Assembly: GCA_002049455.2 (NCBI GenBank)
Contig: KV919025.1
Coordinates: 47,989-111,988, forward strand
Length of the DNA stretch: 64,000 nt
Reading direction: 5' to 3'
Source: Porphyra umbilicalis
Taxonomy: Eukaryota; Rhodophyta; Bangiophyceae; Bangiales; Bangiaceae
A program made the translations under genes and the position numbers. The notes under the pieces were generated by a model. It searched no databases, was not told where the DNA came from, and saw only the letters and a program-made list of their open reading frames with translations. Every line of letters begins with the position of its first letter. The stretch's first letter is position 1. Shown one piece after another: positions 1 through 11,136 of this stretch.

Positions 1-1
1 C

Positions 2-2970
2 TCGGACGAAGAAGACGGTGACCCTGACCGTCGCTTGTGTGACGACGTTTTTTCGCGCTACGAGCGCTTAGCTGATGCAGACCAGTCTACGATGGCTTTT
101 CCTATGCTGGGGGGTCGCGTTGAGCCGTGGAAGCGAGATGGTCTCCAGCACGTATTCGTCCATGCCCTAACTGTTGGCAGCGGGGGGGTGATGACGAAGC
201 GCGAGCTCAAGGCCCTGTACAACTACACGCTGAAGGTCGAAGCGGCCACGAATGCTGCCACGACAAGACCTTTCACGGATGCTTTCAAGACGGTCTGGCG
301 CTTCATTGCCGCCGTGCGCCGCTACAAGCGGACCCTCATTGCGCCGCTCAATTGGAGGAAGGTCATCATGACGATTGACGGGCGCCAGTACACCGTCTTT
401 TTCAGAGACGCACTACAAGCCGCTCAAGACGAGGTGATGCGTGCCCAGCCCGAGTACCTGTACTGGGGGGCATCTCCGTCTACTGAACATGATGCTGGGT
501 CGATGGACGCCAGTACAGGCGCCAGTATGACCGCACCGGACACCGTACTGTGCAACGCATGGGACGGAGAAATGTACAAGCGGCAAAAGGAGCACGTTGA
601 CGGTGCCTTACATCCAGGGACGCGTGTGCTGGGGTTCTATATGTACTCCGACTCGACTGTACTGAGCAGCAGCGGCGCTGTGTCGGCCTACCCTTTGCGG
701 ATGCGGGTCATCAACATCAACACAGATGAGGTGCGGTGGGTCACCCTGGCGTACATCCCGCAGGTGGAGGCCAAGTTTCTCGAGACCATGAAGGGCCAGG
801 AAGTACGTGCCGAGTTGCTGCAGCGCATCCTACATGTTGTATTCCGGACAATTCTGCTGGCAAGTCATGACGGCACGTGGCTCAATCTTCCAGGTGGTGG
901 CTGCGTGCGTGTCTCTCCCCGTGCTCTTCTGTACGTATGTGACCAACCCGAGGAGCGCGCAGTCATGTGTCTGAAGGGGTCCGGCTGCCTCTTCCCTTGC
1001 ACGGCATGCACTGTTGGGCGGGACAGCTCCTGTACGGAGGCGGGCACGAATGCTCCCCCAAGGGATGTGCACGAGACTGTGCGGGTGCAACTGCGCAATG
1101 TGCTGATGGGTGACTTCCGCGGTGCTGGCGCGATGCGTACTGAGGCGGAGATGGCGCACAGTTTGAACAGCATGGTTCCTGCTCTGGCTGCATGGGCGGG
1201 GCTTGGCAACGGCCCGCGTATGCTGTATCGTTTGCCAGGGTTTGACCGCCTCCACGTATGTTTCTCATGCTGTATGTGCGTCTTTTCGGTATCGTCCTGT
1301 TTGTGGATGCTCCGTACTACGACTGCGTCCTGTGGAGTCCAGGCCGCTTGTGTTGGTACCGGGTGTCAGCTCACTAACGACACGTTGCATGTGCATTCCC
1401 GTTCGTGTTGGTACTGTGCTGTGGTCTGCGTGTGATCAGGTCATGGACGTTGGTATCAACAGCATGGTCGCAAACGCGGTACCCGAGTACCTCCGGAAGA
1501 TTGCTATGCCGGGTGGCCATGTACGGCTCGGCACAGTCACCAATTCCAAGCGCGCCATCAACATGCGGTTCAAGCATGCCTCACGCCGTGCACGAGTGCC
1601 ACACATACACCCCGGGTACGCCAGAGTATAGAGAACGAAGGTGTTTTGTATTGGGTGACGAGTAGGGAACGATCGGTGACAGCGACGCGCGGTTGAGTAG
1701 CTCATCGACCTATACTGACACGGAGATTGACACTTGTACCCGATTCCTTTTAAGCTAGCGTTGTGTACTATCTCTTTCATGTACTGGCTTCGATTCTATC
1801 TCCCTCGTGCGTAGGTATTTTGTACCCAAGGCTACGAAGCAGGCAACGATGACGGGTAGCGAGCACCGACGGGCTCTGCCGTTCTTGCCCTTTGCCGTCG
1901 TTGCCACCATTGGCTCCGCGCAGAACTAGACGGACGACCGGCTTCTGACGAGGGCCGTGTGTGAGCTGGTGGCAGTGACGAACGAGATCTTTGCTGAGAG
2001 GTGTACTGGCGGTGGGATCACTGGCGCACAAGCGGCGGCAGTTGCTGAACGGGCACAGAAATGGGTCATCGATTACTACCAGCCGTTGCCCGGTCCGTCG
2101 CATACCACGAAGTTGCATCGCCTTTCCGTGCATCTACTTGACGAGTTCCGTCTGCGGGGAAATTTTTTCGACGGGAACACGGGCTACAATGAGACGCTGC
2201 ACAAGGCAGTGAAAGCGGCGTACAAGGCCACCAACAAGAGGCGTGACCAGTTCGTTGAGCAGCTGCTTTTGAACCAGCAGGTGGCTGCCTTATTGCTGGA
2301 GGAAGAGGAGCGCCCAATCGCAGCGGGCTCAGCTGCAACGCCAGTACACGCCAGACGCCGCAGCAGACCTCTTCGCTTCTCCCACCGCTGTACTGCGGCG
2401 CAGCTTGCGCGCAAGCGCATATTGCCTGGGCTCTGTACTATGTTGGAGGTGGAGGACAGTGCTCCCTTGTTCTATTGCGACTCCGTATACTACGGCAAGT
2501 CATCCGCCCCTAGGCGTGGCCGGGTGGCCAGCACCATTCGTGCTGCAGCGAGCTTTCATGGCGCTCTTTGGTATGACTGGCTGCAGTACCGCGGGCCCGG
2601 TGGCAACAAATTCTACGGTCAAGCTGCGCTCGTTGTACAGTCCCGAACAGGGAGACGGAAGCGGCTGGTGGTTCGGCGGGCAGAGGAAGCGGCACCTCGT
2701 GAGGGTTGTGTACTGACGGACAACGGGTGTCAGCGACTGCGATGGGCGGTACCGTCCGGTGGGAATGCGGCTCGTCTGGACGTCGTGGAGGTCAGCGACA
2801 TTGTGGGCTGGGTTGCAGTGGAGCATGACTGGGAGGACCTTTGTGAGCGGCATGGCTTGCTTGTCATGCCTAACGAGGTACCATCCACCGCTGCAGAGCT
2901 GGGCGCCGCCCGCTTTTTTGTGAACGCATTCGCGGTCAGCGATTCGGGAGAGGAGACGGATGACGAATGA
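2..2970 (+). pseudogene. CACTA/Plavaka-like transposase, 5' end cut by window, one in-frame stop
   Basis: Cut-and-paste DNA transposase, DDE type. The frame is open to the left edge, so the start lies outside. Coding segments are about 2-1255, 1440-1615 and 1815-2970. Intron 1 (1256-1439) has a GTATGT donor and a CAG acceptor and joins FDRLH to VMDVG. Intron 2 (1616-1814) has a GTACGC donor and a TAG acceptor and joins HPG to YFVPKA. Family-like stretches are YSDSTVLSS...AYPLR (candidate first catalytic Asp), a CxxC in FPCTACT, the DRLHVMDVG segment, and a C-terminal block with TKLHRL and ETLHKAVKAAYKATNKRR. The only lesion seen is TAG at 1927-1929, in frame inside exon 3, after GSAQN and before TDDRLL. 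The superfamily is assigned by motif order; Plavaka versus another CMC branch is not settled. Terminal inverted repeats were not identified. Confidence 0.7.
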
Positions 2971-3156
2971 TGGGGGGAGGGGGGGGGGAGGAGGGCGGGG
3001 GGGCGGGCTGGGGTGTTGGTGGGGCGGGAGGGGTAGACGAGCAAGGCAGTTGTGCCTCTCGGAGCTTGAATCAATGCGTGTCACGAAGGTCTCGGTTGAG
3101 CGACGTGTCAGAAGCAATGAAGCGTTGGGGACCCGGCCGGTCGCAGTAAAGAAAGT

Positions 3157-3409
3157 GATGTGTGACCCTCAGAGCTGCTGCTTCTACGTGCTGAACGCTG
3201 GTAGCTTCTGGCATTCCAGGGACGCCCCACACAGATTGATGTGTGACCCCCAGACCTGTTGCTTCTACGTGCTGAACGCTGGTGGCTTCTGGCATTCCAG
3301 GGACGCCCCACACAGATTGATGTGTGACCCCCAGACCTGTTGCTTCTACGTGCTGAACGATGGTGGCTTCTGGCAGTCCAGGGACGCCGCACACAGATTG
3401 ATGTGTGAC
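3157..3409. repeat. 81-bp tandem repeat, 3.1 copies
   Basis: Units start at 3157, 3238, 3319 and 3400 (the last partial), each opening GATGTGTGAC. The period of 81 is a multiple of three, so an open frame runs through all units and repeats a 27-residue block containing LMCDPQTCCFYVLN. The reverse strand is also open. It lies just downstream of the transposase stop. It could be subterminal repeat of that transposon or an independent minisatellite; no sign that it is translated. Confidence 0.8.
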
Positions 3410-3733
3410 AAACCGTCCTGACTGGCCCTGGCGCGCTGCGAAACGACGAAGACACACCCGATTTCCTTGTGTGCGCGTCACTTGTAGCCTGCTTCAGCAG
3501 GGGCTACAAGCCCACGAATCTGGCCCGATTTACCTGGTACACCCCACGGCGCCAGCACGTGGGACTTGTAGCCCACGTTCTGGACCCCCGCCCCCCCCAG
3601 ATGCCGTGCGTTCGGCCCCCCCCCCACGGCCGCCGCTCCGAATTGATGCCAGTAAGGCAATCGGGCCTGTAGTACATGAAATTTAGCCTAGTACGCGTGT
3701 TAGTACACGTCTAGTGTCTATTCTACCGTATAG
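3410..3733. other. Transposon-flank spacer with a hairpin
   Basis: No gene seen. A nine-base inverted repeat, CTTGTAGCC ... GGCTACAAG, spans about 3481-3511. A third copy of CTTGTAGCCC lies near 3565. These may be subterminal motifs of the upstream transposon. Confidence 0.4.
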
Positions 3734-3765
3734 CTCAATTGAGTCGCAACGACTCAATTGAGTCG
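3734..3765. repeat. Paired palindromes built on CTCAATTGAG
   Basis: A ten-base palindrome CTCAATTGAG at 3734-3743 is followed by a perfect 16-base palindrome, CGACTCAATTGAGTCG, at 3750-3765. Closely similar palindromes recur at 24033-24072 and, with CCTCAATTGAGG variants, at 24875-25122. Confidence 0.8.
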
Positions 3766-4357
3766 CATTTTCGGTACCCCTTTCTTGGTAAAATGGGTGC
3801 TCTGACGCCGATTCTGACAACAGAAAAGGACTCAGAGCCGGCTGTTTAGTCTTGGGGTACCTTATCAAGTTTTAACTCCCGGTCGTTCCGTGGCAAAAGT
3901 TGTCTCGGTGCCAACTTTTCCTCGCGTCGGACGCCCACAGATGCGGGGGTACGCCCCGTTTTCCCTTTGTCTGGATGCCCTTAGGCGCTGTTCCTGGGCT
4001 GCCATATCACGTCTGAAGTTGGCTGACGGCGGGACCGTCACGCACATGCATCCGCGCTTTTTATCGGTGTGTCCCATGTGGGGAGCGGGCTGTGTGGCCA
4101 TTGAGGCAGCGGTCGGCCGATCACCTCGTCGCGTGCTGCTCGCTGGTAGGTCCCTCTCGGATGGAGACGAGGTCAGAGCACCAGCCCGTTTCTAGTTCCC
4201 TCCGTTCGGCGCTCTGCGTGGCCGCTTCTACTGCCTGTCTGCCGTTTTTCCCACACGGCCGTCGGTTTCCACTCCTCCTTCTCCCTCCCCCGCTCCCTCC
4301 TCCTCCCCCTCTCTTTCCCTTCAATTTCCCATTTGCACCCCAAACCACCTGCACGAC
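3766..4357. other. Upstream region of the piggyBac gene
   Basis: No gene seen. The last 160 bases are pyrimidine-rich, as expected for a leader before the ATG at 4358. Several TTAA tetranucleotides are present (for example 3872-3875), but no piggyBac terminal inverted repeat could be paired. Confidence 0.3.
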
Positions 4358-6691
4358 ATGAGCGGCGACCCCCGGTTGATTGTGGGGATCACGGTCGACA
4401 CCAAGGCCAAGAATATCCGATCTGCGTTTACATGCACGCGGATGCTGGGCACCAGGGCGGATGACGCTATGGCGACCGGCACCGTCACCCAGGTCACGAG
4501 AGTCAAGGTTGATGGTCGCATGGCCACCTCCATTACGGGGCGGTTTGAGTGCCTGGGTAAGACCGTTGACAAGACCCTGCGTATCCGCAGTATCCGCCCG
4601 GGACCTGCACCCTGTCCGGTTCCCCCCCTTCCCCATCCATCTTCACAACTGGCTCCGTCGGCGTCTTCCCAACCCCCTCCCCACGCCACACTTCCGGATG
4701 CACCTGGGGTCCGGCTGGCGCCCGCAAGATCCGCTGCGGATGCGACAGCTCCCGCCTCGGTCTCGGGAGCAAGTCACGCGATGGCTCTACCCGTCGGTAC
4801 TCAAGCATCGGCCAACAGGGGACCAGCTTTGCTTCTTCAAGGTGCTGCATTGCTGGACGCGCCAAGAGCGCTTCCCGCTGGTTCCCCCGTCACGCCACCA
4901 TCCCCCAACCATTTGGCTCTCGGTTTGGGGTCGGCTGCAGATCCGCCGCCCGCGCCTCCACCCTCGTCAAGGGCCCCCACCGCACCGCCCTCTGTGGAAG
5001 CCCACGGTTTTTTGTGGCGGGAACGGGTCGTGACCCAACCGCTTGGTGGACCGGTGCCCCCTCGGTCGTGGTCGGTGCGTACCCTGGGAGGAGATTTCAT
5101 CAGAGAAGGGGGGGACTCGGTTGGTTTCGGCCGGAACCGCGCTCCTATTGATTACTTCTTTGCCGTGTTCCCGCAGCCGCAGCTTTCGCGGATTGTCGAG
5201 CTGACGTCGGCGCGGCTGGAGGCCCGACGTCTGCCACCGACGTCCGCGGGCGAGATTCTAAAGGTGTTTGGCGTGCTCATCCTGGCCACGCGCTTTGAGT
5301 TTGGGTCCCGCGCCGAGCTGTGGGCCACCGAGCCGCGATCGAAGTACATGTCCGCTCCAGCCTTTGGCAGACGGACAGGTATGCCGCGCAACCGCTTTGA
5401 CGCACTCTGGTCATCTCTGACGTTCAGTCGACAGCCGGCGGGCGGTCCTGCCGCCGATGACCGCGGCGGTGAGCGCTTTCGGTGGGCGTTGGTCAACGAC
5501 TTTGTCGCCGAGATCAACAGGCACAGGGCCACCCACGTGACTCCAGGCGACACGCTGTGCGTCGACGAGTCCATCGTCAAGTGGTATGGCCAGGGTGGCC
5601 ACTGGATCTCTGCCGGCCTTCCAATGTACGTCGCTATTGACCACAAGCCTGAAAACGGCTGCGAGATTCAAAACGCGGCGTGCGGGCGCAGCGGCATAAT
5701 GCTCCGGCTTCATCTCGTGACTACAGCGGCAGAGGAGCATGCCACGCGCTCGGCCGCCGAGAGCCAGATGCTGCATGGCACTGCTGTTTTGCAGCGCCTC
5801 GTTGGGCCATGGGCCGGGTCGGACCGTGTCGTGTGCGCCGATTCGTATTTTGCCAGTGTGGAGGCGGCCCTCTCCCTCAAGGCTTCTGGCCTGCGTTTCA
5901 TTGGCGTGGTGAAGACGGCCCATCGGCGTTTCCCTTTGTCATCTCTCGCTGCTCGGGAGCTGGGGGCGCGGGGGGACTGGGTGACGATGGTCCACGACGA
6001 TGCGACGGGGTCCCCGGATCTGATGGCTGTCCTCTGGGTGGACCGGGACCGGAGATACTTCGTTGCGACAGCCAGCAGCACGAGGCCGGGTGCGCCCTGT
6101 GAGCGCCTTCGGTGGCATGAGCAGGAGGGAGGGGCCGAGTGCGTGGCCGTGTCTGTGTCCCAGCCCGAGGTGGCCGAGATTTATTACGGCTGCTGTGCCC
6201 AGATTGACAGGCACAACCGCTGTCGATAAGACGACCTCAAGTTGGAGCACAAGCTACGCACCCACGACTGGTCGCAGCGAGTGAACATCTCTTTGCTTGG
6301 GGTTTGCATTGTGGATGCGTGGCTACTGCATTCGGGTGCACGTGGCGCCGCTGCACTCAAGCAGTCGGATTTTTACGAGGACCTTGCTGCCGACCTCATC
6401 GACAACAGTTTTGATTCGGTCGGTTGGCGCCCGCGCGGAGGGGCGGCGGAGGGAGAGGGGGAGGGCGGCGGGGCGGGGGCAGGTGAGGAGGCGCTGGCAC
6501 CGGCCTACGGGGTGGGGTTGCACCTCAAGCCGACCACCAAGCGGCGCCTGGACCAGTCCGGCGGAGCCACCCCGCACTTGCGGCAGCGGTACTGCCGAGA
6601 ATGCAACACAGGAACGCAAAAATTCTGTCGAGCGACCACTTTGTATGAGCACCAACCATGTTTTGACAGGACACTATCAGATAAAGGCTAA
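4358..6691 (+). pseudogene. piggyBac-family transposase with one in-frame TAA
   Basis: DDD transposase of the piggyBac (DDE_Tnp_1_7) family, which inserts at TTAA. The ATG at 4358 opens a short N-terminal domain (GTVTQVTRVKVDGRM...), then about 130 Pro/Ala-rich residues, then the catalytic core from about residue 230. Candidate catalytic aspartates lie in LCVDESIVKWYG, VVCADSYFAS and QIDRHNRCR. The core is broken once by TAA at 6227-6229, directly after RHNRCR. The same frame continues as DDLKLEHKL...HDWSQRVNISLLGVCIVDAWLL, the normal piggyBac helix after the third Asp. The C-terminus (RYCRECN...C...CF) looks like a reduced Cys-rich domain. The conserved frame on both sides implies one recent nonsense change, readthrough, or a sequencing error. 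Confidence 0.85.
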
Positions 6692-9180
6692 ACAGTTCAC
6701 CGATTTGAAGTATATTGAAACATCTTGCAGAAACAGACACCATATTGATTTTGAGCGAGCCCATGGAATCAATGAGAGAAGACTCTGGCTGCCATGATTA
6801 GCAGATAGAATACGATGCATCAATCATCGTCACCAACGGTGTTCCAAGATGCCTGTCCAGAGATGTCTTTGCTCGGGCTTGCAGCGACACATTCCTGAGC
6901 ACTTCGTGGTGAATATTGAGGGCTACTATGTATTCAGTGTTTCTTTGGGCAGTGAGGACTGACCGGCAGGAGCGGTCCAGGAATAATGGGGACAGAGACA
7001 ACACGGATATATTCGCGATGACCTCCAGACAAAGGGGACAGAGGGTATATGTAGGTCTTTGAGAAAGAAAACCTCGAAGATGTTCTCCATTTATTCGTAC
7101 CGACATGCCAGAGGCACTATAAAGACATGTGCAGAGGATAGCAGCCCAAGACTGCTGTACACCGTCGCCAGGTCTAGGAGGACGGTGAGCACACGCATCG
7201 ACGCCAACGCCGATCGACTCCTGGCACAAATGGAGACACGGAAACGATGTGGTACAACTTTCTGTTGGACACGTAGCCCGCCAAAAGACGATGAGAACAT
7301 CCAACCAAACAAGGAGAGATGCACGTAGAGCCGAAGTCATGGTACACAGCACACGTAACAGTAGCATAACTCTGTGACAGGGTCCGTTGCCTGTGTATCA
7401 CACTTCGCCGATACAGGAGAATCATGCTACCCCCAACCTGGGCGCGGTAAGCACACGGCCCTCAAGGCACGGCCGTCACCCGTCGTCTCGACAGCAAAAC
7501 CCCTTCACATGTCCCCACATCTGTTCTCCATGACAAGCCAGCGGCTCACCATCACACTCCGAGATGAGCCAACGCACGGTTGACCTATACCTTGTCTGAG
7601 AAGCGAGAATCAACGGAGCAAATCGAGCATTCGATGGACAAAGCACACGACACAAGCAGGATGCGCAACAGAAGCCGATAACGACGAAGTCGCTGGATGA
7701 GTCAGATGTGCAGCCTCATGTTCAGTGCTTGACTCAGTGGTAGCGACAGAAAGAGTGTACGCCCGTCGTCCCCACTGGGGCAGATCATGCATCCGCGTCT
7801 TTCGCGCTGACTGCGAACAGCCTTCTCCACCACGCCCATCCATACCGACACAGATCTCATAGCCACGTCCGAGCAACACACGGAGAAGGCCGCGGACCAA
7901 CACGCCCATCCTTCCGTATCGAAACAGTGCAACCGTGAGCCTCCATAGCGACAACGTCACCGATGGCGACACCGCGCCGTCCGCCCGTGTCAGATGCAAT
8001 GTCCAACCACCTGAATACGTCAAGCTAATAGACCGCCACCAATGACCCGCCCGACGCCTCACCCCCTCTGTCACGCCCAGTCCCAGAATCCGACCAGGTT
8101 GTGTCGCAAAAAGTCTACCGTCGGCTCATCATAGGGATCGCTCTCGCCGGGGAATACAAATGCCGCCGCCGGTTGCAGCTGCTGAGGAGGTCATGAAGCC
8201 ACGGGTGGGGGCACCCGCGCGGCGATTGCTGCCGCTGCGCAGAAAGGCGGCAGGCAACACCCAGGAAAAAGAAGACACAGATCTCGCCGCCGCCCATTCC
8301 GTCGAGCAAGGAGGCAGTGGCTGAGGTCCCGGCGTGGAGAGTGCGGGCTTGCCGCAATGTAAATGCCCCAGTAGCCCTACCAACCAACCAGATATTACTT
8401 AGAACTCTCGTAGTCGACAACAAGGCTCTCCAGCACTTAACTGTACAATACAGCTTCTTTCCGAGACGCTCCAATCTCTAGTTCCTGTCACCAGGACTGT
8501 TTCCAAAATTGACATGTGACGTGCACATATGTTATTGGTCAGCAGCATTGATGGCGACGAATTTTAGTCAACTGGCAATCAGACGTTGCGTTGGCTGCCT
8601 TAGAACTTCCACTGCCCACCACTCGAATGAACTTTCGCCGTGAACGAGCTGGTCATGCCGAAGATGCCAGGACACTCCAGGTCGTTCATTGGTGTGTTGC
8701 CAGAAACAACCGAGAGCGAGAACAAGCAGCTGTAAGGAATTTTACTACGCAGCTCAAAGTTGTGGCGGTACTCCAAAAGGGCATTCCGTTGTATTCTCAC
8801 TACAGTCGTCACGCTGCCCCCACCAAACACCCGAGGCCAGCTTCCATAATGGCTCGCACATCTTGATGGCGTCCCGTCAAGAGACTGTAGCTGCTGCTCG
8901 TGTTTTTGGAATGCGCCGGCAATGCGATGGTGCTGCCTTGTGTAGCACCGAGCAGCATGTCGTTATGTCCGCCACACAGTCTCCGCGGATGTCCTTCCAC
9001 CACTCTGCCAAACAGAGGCCACCCCTGCATCGGAGGGTGCACGCGTAGCATGGTACGTCCTGCGATGCCCTTTGTGGATGCCTACATGTGGTCAGGCGGT
9101 TGCCCCGCCTAGCCGGTTTTGGCGTCATTGGCCCCCATGTCTCTTGTAGAATCATACGTGGAGAGTCCCACGGACCATTG
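6692..9180. other. Gene-free stretch between transposons
   Basis: Lower GC than the flanks. Short open frames exist on both strands (for example 7610-8074 minus), but none shows recognisable motifs or consistent codon use. It probably contains the left end of the multi-gene transposon that follows; terminal repeats were not found. Confidence 0.3.
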
Positions 9181-9189
9181 TATATATTG
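9180..9189 (+). promoter_or_regulatory. TATA box upstream of the 475-aa gene
   Basis: GTATATATTG lies about 175 bases before the ATG at 9360. The leader between them is C/T-rich. Position and sequence fit a core promoter for the plus-strand gene. Confidence 0.45.
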
Positions 9190-9359
9190 ACCCACACAGA
9201 AGCTCTCTCAGTTCACCCGTCTGCCGCCTCACTATCGTTTCTTGTGTACACGATCGTGAGCAGCCTTTTCCCCGTTGTCCAGTTGTGTACCGTGTCCTAA
9301 TCTCTCGCTCTCCTTCACGACCCCGCGACCTGACCTCCCTACCCGGCCCTGTCGTTGGC

Positions 9360-10784
9360 ATGTCTCCTAGTGGTCGCGGTGGTCGGCGCCGTGACGTCAC
9401 TCCCCGACCTGAAGCCACCAATGAGCGCCCCTTGCAGCGGGCGCGTCACTTTTCGGCTGATGACGCTGCAGACATGGCTAAGGCCATGGCCCACGCAATG
9501 CAGCGTGGCGGGGACTCCGAAATGACCGAGATTGCTGCGGCTTTGAAGGAGTACGTGTCAGAGATGGTCACGACCGCTGTGAGGAGTGCTGCTGACTCCC
9601 TCAAGGCCTCCATCGCTACAGACGTGGCAGAGGCAGTCAAGGAGGAGTTTGAAGCCGAGAATGTAAGCCGTCCGCCCGCCGCAGACGTGCATAGGACGGC
9701 CGACTTGGTCATCGCGGCAATTAAGCTGCATCTTACTTCTGGCACGTCTTCCGCGCCTAGCGGAGCGCCGTTTGAGCAGCGCCCGCTGGACGACGTCCGC
9801 GTGGCTGTTGGGCGTGCCATCTCAATGCCGCACATTCGTCGTGCACACGTGTTGGCGGTACGCTCGCGTGTGCTGGGACTGGCAGGAGACCCGGAAGCCA
9901 AAGGGGACTGCCTCACTCCCTTTTGCCCAACGGCATCCAAGACGGCGGGCACGACGAGCTTTGTCGTCAAAAACTTCAACAGAGTTGTGATGGCGCTGTA
10001 CAACAAGCTGCTCGTCGACATGGCTGCCTCGAACAACCAACCGGCCGTATTCCACGGCAAGGGCCGCGTCAACCCCTCACGACTCGACCGGATTGACCTC
10101 GTCGCCGTCTCTATCGTCCGACAGGCTCTCAATGACGTACGACCCCTGGCTCGAGAGATGATGTATACCCACATTGGCTACCCTTTTATGAGCCGCAACC
10201 CGACGGTGTCCCTGCGTATGGCCTTCCCCGACGAGTTTGCGGTGCCTCGGGCTGCTGAAGCGGCCAACTCGAAGTACTTCCGCGCGACGACCGATCTATT
10301 CGCGTCTGTTTCTGGAGTACTGGCCCAAGCGGGAGAACAAGAGCTTAGTACCGCTGAGGAGGGCGACGAACAGCCATCGACCTACCCGCAGTATGCACCT
10401 GCCGGACAGCGTAAGGTTTCCCGCTCGTTTTGCCTCTTTCAGCTTGCCGATGAGATGCTCGTAGCTCTCGTCCGCCACGCCCACGACTTTGAGGCGGACG
10501 TCATTATGGCGGTGGCCGAGTGCTTTCGGTCAATCGTTGTAGCTGGGCGCGTCGCATGGTGCAGTGCTGTTGACATCGAGACGGCCTCTGAAGCGGCCAA
10601 GGGCCCATGCTGCTGGGGCTTGCTGATTCCAAGAGCGGGCAAGCGTGCCCAGATGGACATTGTCATCCAGAAGCTCGCTGGTGGTGAGTTGGACTCTTCT
10701 TCCCAGTACATGGGGTCAGGGCCTGAGGTGCCTGTCGATGCCGTGCTCGACGTGGAGGGTGATGATGATGTCGATGACTTGTGA
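9360..10784 (+). CDS. 475-aa protein of unknown function, probable transposon accessory gene
   Basis: Not recognised. The frame is open from 9285, but the first ATG is at 9360 (MSPSGRGGRRRD). The N-terminus is basic and Arg/Pro-rich. Residues about 45-140 form a likely coiled coil (DMAKAMAHAMQ, EIAAALKEYVSEMV, ADSLKASIATDVAEAVKEEFE). The rest is predicted globular with two Cys-containing segments, and the tail is acidic (VEGDDDVDDL). It is a single exon ending in TGA. It faces the minus-strand transposase half at 11137-13173 and, with the 319-aa gene at 15873, brackets the two transposase halves. By analogy with CACTA elements it may be a DNA-binding partner of the transposase; that role is inference. 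Confidence 0.6.
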   Translation: MSPSGRGGRRRDVTPRPEATNERPLQRARHFSADDAADMAKAMAHAMQRGGDSEMTEIAAALKEYVSEMVTTAVRSAADSLKASIATDVAEAVKEEFEAENVSRPPAADVHRTADLVIAAIKLHLTSGTSSAPSGAPFEQRPLDDVRVAVGRAISMPHIRRAHVLAVRSRVLGLAGDPEAKGDCLTPFCPTASKTAGTTSFVVKNFNRVVMALYNKLLVDMAASNNQPAVFHGKGRVNPSRLDRIDLVAVSIVRQALNDVRPLAREMMYTHIGYPFMSRNPTVSLRMAFPDEFAVPRAAEAANSKYFRATTDLFASVSGVLAQAGEQELSTAEEGDEQPSTYPQYAPAGQRKVSRSFCLFQLADEMLVALVRHAHDFEADVIMAVAECFRSIVVAGRVAWCSAVDIETASEAAKGPCCWGLLIPRAGKRAQMDIVIQKLAGGELDSSSQYMGSGPEVPVDAVLDVEGDDDVDDL

Positions 10785-11136
10785 TAGTGAGCGTGAGATA
10801 TTGTCGGGGGTAGCACGAGGATGGCAGCGTATGGTCTGCCGGTTGCATTTGATAATTGCTGTCTTTCTGCACGTTTGCATGGTTTGTTGTACGCCAGACC
10901 CTCCTGCTGGCACTTCTACCTCACCCCCAGAGAGAGTATATCGCAAAAACTAAACAGAGATAAAGAGCACCTTGAATCGCTCGCCGGTCGCTCGCGGCCG
11001 GCGCAGCTGGAGCGTCGGAAGTCGGCAAAAAACTTTTCCACCCGTTCTCTCTGTTATTCCCTTCGCTGTTCCCCACCGCTTGTCAGAGAAAACGTTAAAT
11101 ATGGCAATTTCGACGCGAGCAGCAGTGAAAGATTGT
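10785..11136. other. Convergent 3' spacer
   Basis: Lies between two converging genes and should hold both 3' ends. No other feature seen. Confidence 0.3.

Noticed and set aside
3157-3409. CRISPR-like array
   Set aside because: The repeats are directly adjacent with no unique spacers, and the genome is eukaryotic.
1927-6229. Reassigned stop codons (TAG/TAA read as an amino acid)
   Set aside because: TAA, TAG and TGA all end other well-supported frames here (for example TAG for the F-box gene and TGA for PYROXD1 and the SET fusion), so the standard code is more likely.
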